Part shown: positions 30,549 through 37,988 of the stretch, piece after piece
Layout: every line of letters begins with the position of its first letter
Position numbering within the stretch: the stretch's first letter is position 1
DNA from: Elizabethkingia bruuniana
GTDB taxonomy: Bacteria; Bacteroidota; Bacteroidia; Flavobacteriales; Weeksellaceae
Direction of reading: 5' to 3'
Assembly (NCBI RefSeq): GCF_002024805.1
Contig: NZ_CP014337.1
Span: 2,480,001-2,544,000 of the forward strand
DNA length: 64,000 bases
Translations under genes and position numbers: made by a program
Notes under the pieces: model-generated
What the model was told of the DNA's origin: nothing
Seen by the model: the letters and a program-made list of their open reading frames with translations, nothing else
Database searches by the model: none

Positions 30549-30920
30549 ATGAAGAAAACTACACCAAAAGCAGATATCTGGCTGGGAGAACCGGAAGAAC
30601 ATGATTTTCCTGCAGCACAGGATTATTTAGAACTTCTTTTTGTACCTGATGAAGCACAGAAAATTGTTGCAAAACTAAAAAAGGCTCCTACTATAAAGAA
30701 AAAATCGAAAGATATACTAAGGGCAAGTAAGCTAGCGTTGCTCCCTGAAACCAATATTCATGTAAAAGAAAACCTGAAGAAAGTAGAAAAGAATAAAAAG
30801 CTCTCTCCTATCTTGTTGGTAAGAGGCCAAAATGAATTAATTATAGCTGATGGATACCATCGTTTATGCAGCAGCTATTATCTAACAGAAGATCTGGATG
30901 TTCCCTGCAGACTGGTATAA
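30549..30920 (+). CDS. ParB-like fold small protein (DGYHR family)
   Basis: A 123-residue soluble protein. The N-terminal half (DIWLGEPEEHDFPAAQDYL) and the middle KDILRASKLALLP look conserved. The C-terminal 35 residues (LSPILLVRGQNELIIADGYHR) match the ParB/sulfiredoxin-type core pattern of strand, DGxHR, helix. I recognise it as a widespread uncharacterised family. It lies 11 bases after the MgtC-like gene and ends at a terminator. It is the second DG-x-HR protein in this window, but it shares no obvious similarity with the one at 18497 outside that core. Confidence 0.75.
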   Translation: MKKTTPKADIWLGEPEEHDFPAAQDYLELLFVPDEAQKIVAKLKKAPTIKKKSKDILRASKLALLPETNIHVKENLKKVEKNKKLSPILLVRGQNELIIADGYHRLCSSYYLTEDLDVPCRLV

Positions 30921-30922
30921 AA

Positions 30923-30956
30923 AACTCCCTGAATAATTTCAGGGAGTTCTCTTTTG
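30923..30956. terminator. Terminator after the ParB-like gene
   Basis: An 11-bp stem (30923-30933 with 30938-30948) has a TAAT loop. T residues follow, interrupted by C, and an A run precedes it, so it may also serve the convergent NlpE-like gene. Confidence 0.8.
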
Positions 30957-30969
30957 TTATCTATAAACC

Positions 30970-31449
30970 TTATTTCTTTTTAAGAATATAAAGATCTTTA
31001 TTAGGTCCGGTAATTTCTTTTCCGTCCATATCCAAATGGATTAGTTGATTTTCACCAACAAAATACTGTCTCTTACCATCTTTACTGATTAAGGATACTT
31101 TGCTACCGCTTTTATCCCATTCAAATTTTCCTTTATCCTCTGCTTTTGTTTTTCTTTCCAGATATTCTTCTGAGATTGTATAGGTATTATCATCTTTTAG
31201 CGTAATGGTTGTTTTAATACCCGGACAATCTGCACATGGTAATGTTCCTTCATAAGTTCCTGCCCAGTCTAAAGAATTCTGTGCATTGTGTCCATCATCG
31301 GTAATTGGAGCTACAGATGCAATAGAGTCTGTTTTAATCTCAGTTGATGTAACTTCGGCACCACTTTCCGGTTTTAGCTCCTTCTTTTGTGAGCATGACA
31401 TTAATAAAGCTCCTGCTGTAACAGCAAATAGTAATACATTTTTTTTCAT
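30970..31449 (-). CDS. NlpE-like lipoprotein (copper resistance/envelope sensing family)
   Basis: A 159-residue lipoprotein. The lipobox is LMSC at residues 16-19, followed by a low-complexity linker. The NlpE N-terminal domain (about 62-155) has the CxxC motif PCADCPG. In Enterobacteria this CxxC senses redox or copper and activates the Cpx system; Bacteroidetes homologues lack a clear Cpx partner, so the role here is uncertain. It is monocistronic, transcribed divergently from the S46 peptidase gene. Confidence 0.88.
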   Translation of the reverse strand: MKKNVLLFAVTAGALLMSCSQKKELKPESGAEVTSTEIKTDSIASVAPITDDGHNAQNSLDWAGTYEGTLPCADCPGIKTTITLKDDNTYTISEEYLERKTKAEDKGKFEWDKSGSKVSLISKDGKRQYFVGENQLIHLDMDGKEITGPNKDLYILKKK

Positions 31450-31582
31450 CTTTTAGTTAATTTTAGGTGTGAAATTTATCGCCTACAATCCAAATTTCAA
31501 GCCATTTTCACCTACTTGCAGAAATTAATATAAAGTCCGTCTATCCTAAATATTCTTCGTAAATTGGGGCAAATTTTAGTTT

Positions 31583-33718
31583 ATGAAGAAAAACATCCTA
31601 TTAGCACTAGCTTTACTCCCCGCAGTAACGGCTTTTGCTCAACAGGCGGGAGGAATGTGGATTCCTACAGAGTTAAATGAGAAGGAAATGAAGGAATTGG
31701 GCATGAAAATTTCTGCGAAAGATATTTTCAATACTCAAAAACCTAGTATTAAAGATGCTGTAGTGCAATTCAACGGAGGCTGTACTGCTGAAATAATCTC
31801 TCCAAAAGGTTTGTTATTGACAAATCACCACTGTGGCTTCGGACAGATTCAGGCTCATTCTACTGTACAAAATGACCTTCTAAGTAATGGTTTCTGGGCA
31901 AAAAATATGGGAGAAGAACTTCCAAACCCTGGTGTGGTTGTAGATTTCATCACCGATATTAAAGAGGTGACTAATCAAATTCTTCCGGGAACAGAAAATC
32001 TGGCTGCTAAGGATGTAAAAGCTGCAATTGAAAAAAATATAGAGGCTGCAAAAGCAAGCTTTAAATTAGAACCTTCACAGAAGGTTGTTATAAAATCCAT
32101 GTATGATGGTAACAAATATTATGCGTTTATCATTGAGACTTTCAAAGATATCCGTTTAGTAGGAGCACCACCTCAATCTATTGGTAAATTTGGTTCTGAT
32201 ACAGACAACTGGGTATGGCCAAGACATACAGGAGATTTTTCTATGTTCCGTATCTATGCAGACAAAAACAATAAACCTGCAGAATATTCTAAAGATAACA
32301 TTCCATACACACCGAAATATTCACTTCCGGTATCTGTAAAAGACCTTAAAGAAGGTGATTTCACATTCGTTTTCGGATTCCCGGGAAAAACAACTGAATA
32401 CCTTCCTTCAATTGCTGTAGAAAAGATCATCAACGATACAGATCCGGCTAAAATTACAGTACGTGATATTGCGCTGAAGACTCTTGATGAAAAAATGCGT
32501 ATTGATAATGCAACCCGCATTAAATATGCATCTAAATATGCATCCGTTGCTAACTACTGGAAAAAATGGATGGGTGAAGTGGAAGGTTTGAAAAAATCTA
32601 ATGCAGTAGCTAAAAAGCAGGCTTATGAACAAACTTTAGCACAGAAAAACCAGGAGGTTAAAGCAACTGTTGATAAATTTAGCCAATTGTATAACGAGCA
32701 AGCTCCTTATGCATTAAACAATGCTTACTATACTGAGGTTACAAGGAATGCAGAGACATTGCGTCTTGCCAACTATTTCATTACATATTTTCAGGATGTT
32801 GAATCCGGAAAGGCAACTCCGGAATCTACTAAGAAACTAAAGAACACTTTAACTTCTTTCTACAAGGATTATGAAGGAGAATTGGATGCTAAAGTAACAG
32901 CAAAATTATTGGCGTTATATGCACAGAAAACTCCGGCTGAATTTTTACCTTCAGGATTTGCTCAGTTCAGTGATGTAACCAAAAACCTTACAGTAGTTGA
33001 GGACTGGTCTAAAAACTCTATAATCAGTGGACGTAAAGCTTTAAATGGCACTTATACAAATCAGAATATTGACAAAATATTTGCTGACGCTGGTTTTGCA
33101 ACTGCTATTAAGAATGATCCTTTCTACAAACTAGCTTTATCTATGAAGGATGCCTACTCTCAGAAAGTAGAGCCTAAATATGCTTCCTTACAAACTGAAA
33201 TAGATGCGCTTCAGAAAAAGTATATGAAGCAACAGCTGGAAACTGATAAGGATAAGAAATTCTTCCCGGATGCTAATTCTACACTTCGTGTAACTTATGG
33301 TGTAGTAAAAGGTTCTAATCCAAGAGATGCTGTAACCTATGGATACAAAACTCATCTTGCAGGTGTAATGGAAAAATATGTACCTGGAGATTATGAATTT
33401 GATGTTCCTAAAAGGCTTATTGATTTATACAACAAGAAAGATTACGGAATGTATAAAGATCAGACAGGTGATGTTCCTGTAAACTTTACAGCAACTAATC
33501 ACACTACAGGTGGTAACTCCGGAAGTCCTGCATTAGATGCTAACGGAAACCTTGTGGGTCTTAACTTCGACAGACAATGGGAAGGAACAATGAGTGACAT
33601 TAACTTCGACCCTAGATTCAGCAGAAACATTATGGTGGATACAAAATATATTCTGTTCATTATTGATAAATTCGCTGATGCTAAATGGTTAATTAACGAA
33701 ATGAAAATTGTAAAATAA
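31583..33718 (+). CDS. S46-family dipeptidyl peptidase, DPP11-type
   Basis: A 711-residue secreted serine peptidase with a signal peptide (ends AFAQ, about residue 20) and a chymotrypsin-like fold split by a helical domain. The catalytic histidine is in TNHHCGF (His82 or His83, most likely His83) and the nucleophile is Ser646 in GGNSGSPALD. Eighteen residues after the serine is an arginine (Arg664, in NFDRQWEG). In the Porphyromonas enzymes, arginine at this position gives DPP11, which removes dipeptides with Asp or Glu at P1, whereas glycine gives DPP7. It probably releases acidic dipeptides in the periplasm for amino-acid nutrition. Confidence 0.93.
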   Translation: MKKNILLALALLPAVTAFAQQAGGMWIPTELNEKEMKELGMKISAKDIFNTQKPSIKDAVVQFNGGCTAEIISPKGLLLTNHHCGFGQIQAHSTVQNDLLSNGFWAKNMGEELPNPGVVVDFITDIKEVTNQILPGTENLAAKDVKAAIEKNIEAAKASFKLEPSQKVVIKSMYDGNKYYAFIIETFKDIRLVGAPPQSIGKFGSDTDNWVWPRHTGDFSMFRIYADKNNKPAEYSKDNIPYTPKYSLPVSVKDLKEGDFTFVFGFPGKTTEYLPSIAVEKIINDTDPAKITVRDIALKTLDEKMRIDNATRIKYASKYASVANYWKKWMGEVEGLKKSNAVAKKQAYEQTLAQKNQEVKATVDKFSQLYNEQAPYALNNAYYTEVTRNAETLRLANYFITYFQDVESGKATPESTKKLKNTLTSFYKDYEGELDAKVTAKLLALYAQKTPAEFLPSGFAQFSDVTKNLTVVEDWSKNSIISGRKALNGTYTNQNIDKIFADAGFATAIKNDPFYKLALSMKDAYSQKVEPKYASLQTEIDALQKKYMKQQLETDKDKKFFPDANSTLRVTYGVVKGSNPRDAVTYGYKTHLAGVMEKYVPGDYEFDVPKRLIDLYNKKDYGMYKDQTGDVPVNFTATNHTTGGNSGSPALDANGNLVGLNFDRQWEGTMSDINFDPRFSRNIMVDTKYILFIIDKFADAKWLINEMKIVK

Positions 33719-33740
33719 TCTTCGTTGTAACTAAAATAAG

Positions 33741-33764
33741 AAATGCCGGAATTCTCCGGCATTT
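33741..33764. terminator. Bidirectional terminator between S46 and GH3 genes
   Basis: AAATGCCGGA (33741-33750) and its complement (33755-33764) form a 10-bp stem with a 4-nt loop and TTTC after it, between convergent genes. Confidence 0.8.
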
Positions 33765-33786
33765 TCTATTTGTAATTAACCTAATA

Positions 33787-36048
33787 TTACTGAAGTGTAA
33801 ACTTCACTTTTGTTTTAATATCTGAAGAAGAAGCTCCAACTAATGCTTCAAATTCTCCGGGTTCAGCTACCCACTGATGTGTAGCTGCATCAAAGAAACT
33901 TAATGCTGATTTATCAATCGTAAAACTTACTTCTTTTTGCTCACCCGGTTTTAAATTTATTTTTTCAAACCCCTTCAGCTCTTTTACAGGACGTGGCACA
34001 GATGATTTAAGATCACTTATATAAAGCTGTGCTACCTCGGCACCTTCTCTTTTTCCAGTATTTTTAATACTTACTGTAAATGTAATTTTTCCGTCTTGCG
34101 CCATCTGAGTTTTATCTGCACTAACTTTTCCATATTCAAAAGTTGTATAGCTAAGACCATGACCAAAACTGAACAATGGTTTTATATTTTTAGTATCATG
34201 CCAACGATAGCCTACAAAAATCCCTTCGTTGTATGTGATATTAATTGGATTTTTCTGATCTTTTCCTTTTCCGGCAGCCAGTTCTTCTTTGTTTCCCGGA
34301 TACTCACCCATCTGATGAGCTGCGTTATCTTCCAGCTTTACAGGGAAAGTAAACGGTAATTTTCCTGAAGGATTGGCATCGCCTGCTAATACAGCAGCCA
34401 AAGCATTTCCTGCTTCAGAACCCAAGTACCATCCCTGAACAATTGCAGGCACTTCTTTTACCCACGGCATTGCTACAGCATTACCGGAAACCAGTACTAC
34501 AGCAAGATTTTTATTGGCTTTTGCCAATGCAGAGATAAGCTGGTCCTGATTATATGGTAATCCCAATCCTTTTCTGTCATGTCCCTCACTATCCTGATAA
34601 TCACTTTTATTAAGCCCGCCAACAAAGATTACAACATCTGATTTCTTAGCCAGAGCTACCGCCTCATTCAGCAACTCTGAAGTCGGACGGTCATCTTTCA
34701 GATTCTGACCAGACTTCACACCATTATATTCTCCACCGACATCTCCTACATAGCCACGTGCAAACTGCACATCGGCTTTTTTACCAAACCTTGATTTGAT
34801 ACCTTCTAAAGGAAGTGTTTCATATTTTACTTTTAGTGACGAAGAACCTCCGCCAACAGTCATCATCTTAATTGCATTCTCTCCGATTACTGCAATCTTT
34901 CGGACTTTATCCGTATTTATTGGCAAAACATTGTTATTGTTCTGAAGCAATACAATTCCTTCTTCTCCAATCTCTTTGGCAACAGCCATATGATCTTCCG
35001 AAGCTATATTACCAAGAGGTTTATTAGGATTCATTGTTGTATTATAGCCCAAACGCAGAATCCTTCTTACTTTATCATCCAGCTCTGTTGTGCCTACCTT
35101 TCCGGATTTTATAAGATCCAGATAAGGTTTTGCCAGATAATAGTTGTCATATGCATTTCTGGTACCAGCCGACAATCCGTTTGTCCAGCTGCCGAATTCC
35201 ATATCCAATCCGTTATGAATAGCTTGTTCAGTATTGTTTACTGCGCCCCAGTCGGATACTACTACACCTTTATAGCCCCACTCGCCTTTCAGAATTTTGT
35301 TCAGCAGATATTCATTCTGGCTCGCATACTGATTCTTATATTTATCATAAGCTCCCATAATTGTCCAGGAATCTCCTTCCTGAACTGCAGCTTTAAATGG
35401 CGGTAAATATATTTCGTATAAAGTACGATCGTCCACAATAACATTGCTGGTATGGCGGAATTCCTCTTGATTATTAAGTGCAAAATGCTTTACACTGGTT
35501 GCTACACCATTAGACTGTACTCCTTTGATATACGGAACAACCATCTTGGAAGTGAGATACGGATCCTCTCCCATATATTCAAAATTACGTCCGTTAAGCG
35601 GTGTTCTGTAAATATTGACACCAGGACCCAATAAAATATCTTTTTTACGATAGCGGGCTTCTTCACCCAAAGCTTTACCATAATTCCATGACATTTTTTT
35701 GTTCCATGTAGCTGATAATGCTGTAAGAGCCGGATACGCTACAATAGAGTCGTTACTCCAGCCTGCCTGATCCCATTCATCCCACAAAACTTCCGGACGT
35801 ACGCCGTGCGGACCATCTGTAGTCCAGAATTCCGGTATTCCCAGACGTGGAACCCCGGGAGAACTAAATTTGGACTGCGCATGAAGCATGGCTACTTTCT
35901 CTTCCAGAGTCATTCTGGAAAGTGCATCTTCAATGCGCTGCTCTACTGGTTTTGATGCATCCAGATAGGCAGGAACCTGTTTATTCTGTGCCTGTAATCC
36001 GGGAGCCAGCAAAGATATCAATGAGGCTAAGATAATTCTCTTCAGCAT
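33787..36048 (-). CDS. Secreted glycoside hydrolase family 3 beta-glucosidase
   Basis: A 753-residue enzyme with a signal peptide (MLKRIILASLISLLAPGLQAQ). The GH3 N-terminal TIM barrel (about 40-350) contains SVKHFALNNQE and the nucleophile Asp266 in VVVSDWGA. The GH3 C-terminal alpha/beta sandwich (about 385-610) and a C-terminal fibronectin-like domain (about 660-750) complete it. This BglX-like layout hydrolyses terminal beta-D-glucosyl (or xylosyl) residues of oligosaccharides, probably in the periplasm. The neighbouring symporter on the same strand has its own terminator, so co-transcription is unlikely. Confidence 0.92.
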   Translation of the reverse strand: MLKRIILASLISLLAPGLQAQNKQVPAYLDASKPVEQRIEDALSRMTLEEKVAMLHAQSKFSSPGVPRLGIPEFWTTDGPHGVRPEVLWDEWDQAGWSNDSIVAYPALTALSATWNKKMSWNYGKALGEEARYRKKDILLGPGVNIYRTPLNGRNFEYMGEDPYLTSKMVVPYIKGVQSNGVATSVKHFALNNQEEFRHTSNVIVDDRTLYEIYLPPFKAAVQEGDSWTIMGAYDKYKNQYASQNEYLLNKILKGEWGYKGVVVSDWGAVNNTEQAIHNGLDMEFGSWTNGLSAGTRNAYDNYYLAKPYLDLIKSGKVGTTELDDKVRRILRLGYNTTMNPNKPLGNIASEDHMAVAKEIGEEGIVLLQNNNNVLPINTDKVRKIAVIGENAIKMMTVGGGSSSLKVKYETLPLEGIKSRFGKKADVQFARGYVGDVGGEYNGVKSGQNLKDDRPTSELLNEAVALAKKSDVVIFVGGLNKSDYQDSEGHDRKGLGLPYNQDQLISALAKANKNLAVVLVSGNAVAMPWVKEVPAIVQGWYLGSEAGNALAAVLAGDANPSGKLPFTFPVKLEDNAAHQMGEYPGNKEELAAGKGKDQKNPINITYNEGIFVGYRWHDTKNIKPLFSFGHGLSYTTFEYGKVSADKTQMAQDGKITFTVSIKNTGKREGAEVAQLYISDLKSSVPRPVKELKGFEKINLKPGEQKEVSFTIDKSALSFFDAATHQWVAEPGEFEALVGASSSDIKTKVKFTLQ

Positions 36049-36106
36049 AGCTATCGTTTTTACTTTATAATTATTAATAATGTAAATGTAATAAATTTTT
36101 AAATTG

Positions 36107-36119
36107 TCTCAAAATGAGA
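36107..36119. promoter_or_regulatory. Short dyad upstream of the GH3 gene
   Basis: TCTCA-AAA-TGAGA is a 13-base dyad about 60 bases before the GH3 start. It might be an operator; support is weak. Confidence 0.25.
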
Positions 36120-36142
36120 TAATAAAAATATGGTACAAAAAT

Positions 36143-36194
36143 AAAATAACCAGGGGGATTCGTCTTAAAATTACTATTTCCCTCTGGTTATTTT
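36143..36194 (-). terminator. Terminator of the PutP-like symporter gene
   Basis: A 16-bp stem (36143-36158 with 36179-36194) includes one G-T wobble and has a 20-nt loop. On the minus strand it ends in T residues. Confidence 0.8.
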
Positions 36195-36215
36195 ATGTTA
36201 TTCTACAGTTATTTA

Positions 36216-37712
36216 TTATTCCTGCATAATTTTATTTACTTCTTCAAATTCACTTTCAATAACCTCATCTGGCTTGTAAGTTAATGTAGAAACTACCAGA
36301 TTGGTTAATAAGGACAATATGAAACCTGGAATCATTTCATACCAGTCTTTAAACGGATGTTGGATATATACCCAGGCCAATACTGTAATTCCTCCAACCA
36401 GCATACCGGCAAGACCTCCCTGCCAAGTTGTTTTTTTCCAGAGAAGAGATAACAGAATTAAAGGTCCAAATGCGGAACCAAAGCCTGCCCATGCATTCCC
36501 TACAAGATTAAGAATACTATCTTTAGGATTAAGGGACAAAAGTACAGCTACCACAGCCACTAACAGAACTGAAAGCCTGCTGGTAAGCAAGAGTTGTTTT
36601 GGCGTTGCATTTTTATTCAGGAAAGCTTTATAAATATCTTCAGTTAATGAACTGGATGTTACTAACAATTGAGAGGAAATAGTACTCATAACTGCTGCAA
36701 GAATTGCTGTTAATAGAAATCCTGCAATAAGCGGATGGAACAGAATACGGGAGAAATAAATAAAAATAGTTTCCGCCTCTGTTTTAGAACCATCAAACTT
36801 CATCATCGTTTCAAGATCAAACTTTTGAAGGTAAGCAATCCCGATTAAACCAATCGCTAATGCTCCGGCAACAGTAAAAATCATCCATGTAATTCCTATT
36901 CTCCTAGCTTTAACAAGGTCTTTTGGCTTATCTATAGCCATAAAACGCACCAGAATATGTGGCTGCCCGCAATATCCAAGCCCCCATGCTAAAAGAGAAA
37001 CAATGCTGATAGTGGTTGTCCCTCTAAACAAATCCAAATATTTAGGATCCTTGGCTTTGATAAGGGAAAAAGTCTCCCCAATACTTCCGATTTGTGAAAT
37101 TGCTACAATAGGCACGATAACTAAGGCTAATACCATAATAGTCCCCTGTACAAAGTCGGTAAGACTTACTGCAAGGAAACCTCCCAAAAATGTATATAAG
37201 ACAACTACCAAACTGGTCAGTAATAATCCCACCGTATAGTCAATTCCAAAGGCTGATTCAAATAGCTTACCTCCGGAAACCATACCTGCAGAAGTATACA
37301 ATGTGAAAAATACCAGAATAAAAATGGAAGAAGTAACCTTCAGAAGGTGATTTTTATTTTTAAATCTGTTTTCAAAAAATACAGGTAATGTAATTGCATT
37401 CTGAGCAACTTCGGTATAAATTCTCAGCCGCGGTGCTACAATAATATAATTAAGAAATGCTCCGGTAGTAAGCCCTATTGCAATCCAGGAACTGGAAATT
37501 CCCGATAAATACATAGCGCCTGGCACACCCATCAGTAGCCAGCCACTCATGTCGGCTGCTCCGGCCGAAAGCGCTGTTACGGCCGCTCCCATTTTCCTTC
37601 CGCCTATTAAAAATTCCTCGGAATTGCTTGTTGATTTTTTATAAGAATATACGCCGATACCTATCATTAACAACAGATACAGCCCCACAGAAATCGCTTC
37701 GTATATTTGCAT
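36216..37712 (-). CDS. Sodium:solute symporter, PutP-like (sodium/proline)
   Basis: A 498-residue membrane protein of the SSS family with about 12-13 transmembrane helices. Length and patterns match PutP: SYKKSTSNSEEFLIGGRKMG, ALSAGAADMSGWLLMGVPG, GLGYCGQPHILVRFMA and MSTISSQLLVTSSSLTEDIY, which include the sodium-site serines. It imports proline with sodium; the substrate is inferred from similarity. The longest frame starts at 37748, but the ATG at 37712 (MQIYEAISVGLYL) starts right before the first helix as in PutP. A TATATTCG element (one mismatch to TAnnTTTG) lies between the two. Confidence 0.9.
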   Translation of the reverse strand: MQIYEAISVGLYLLLMIGIGVYSYKKSTSNSEEFLIGGRKMGAAVTALSAGAADMSGWLLMGVPGAMYLSGISSSWIAIGLTTGAFLNYIIVAPRLRIYTEVAQNAITLPVFFENRFKNKNHLLKVTSSIFILVFFTLYTSAGMVSGGKLFESAFGIDYTVGLLLTSLVVVLYTFLGGFLAVSLTDFVQGTIMVLALVIVPIVAISQIGSIGETFSLIKAKDPKYLDLFRGTTTISIVSLLAWGLGYCGQPHILVRFMAIDKPKDLVKARRIGITWMIFTVAGALAIGLIGIAYLQKFDLETMMKFDGSKTEAETIFIYFSRILFHPLIAGFLLTAILAAVMSTISSQLLVTSSSLTEDIYKAFLNKNATPKQLLLTSRLSVLLVAVVAVLLSLNPKDSILNLVGNAWAGFGSAFGPLILLSLLWKKTTWQGGLAGMLVGGITVLAWVYIQHPFKDWYEMIPGFILSLLTNLVVSTLTYKPDEVIESEFEEVNKIMQE

Positions 37713-37887
37713 ATCGTTTTTTATGGTCCCGAATATAGCCATTTTCAAAAAAATACGGGGTCTAATTTTAAGAAAAAATTAAGGTTTTAAAGCAGCAAAA
37801 CCTATGTTTAAACTATTTCAACTTCATATAGCCTCCATTTCAAAAGTAAAGCGTACATGATAACTTGTAGTAAACCGGACAGATATA

Positions 37888-37924
37888 AAAAACCTCATAG
37901 CCTGTAATAGTCTGTGAGGTTTTT
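37888..37924. terminator. Second hairpin downstream of the M16 gene
   Basis: AAAAACCTCA (37888-37897) pairs with TGAGGTTTTT (37915-37924), giving a 10-bp stem with symmetrical A and T runs. Confidence 0.7.
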
Positions 37925-37956
37925 AAATACTGAAAGTCGTGTTTAATTTTCAATAA

Positions 37957-37984
37957 AAAAATCCGGGAAGTTTCCCGGATTTTT
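37957..37984 (-). terminator. Terminator of the M16 peptidase gene
   Basis: The stem ATCCGGGA/TCCCGGAT with a short loop and long flanking A and T runs lies just 5 bases beyond the M16 stop on the minus strand. Two hairpins in a row follow this gene. Confidence 0.85.
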
Positions 37985-37988
37985 ATTT

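Noticed and set aside
34990-35406. 138-residue plus-strand frame inside the GH3 gene
   Set aside because: Antisense shadow of the conserved GH3 domain.
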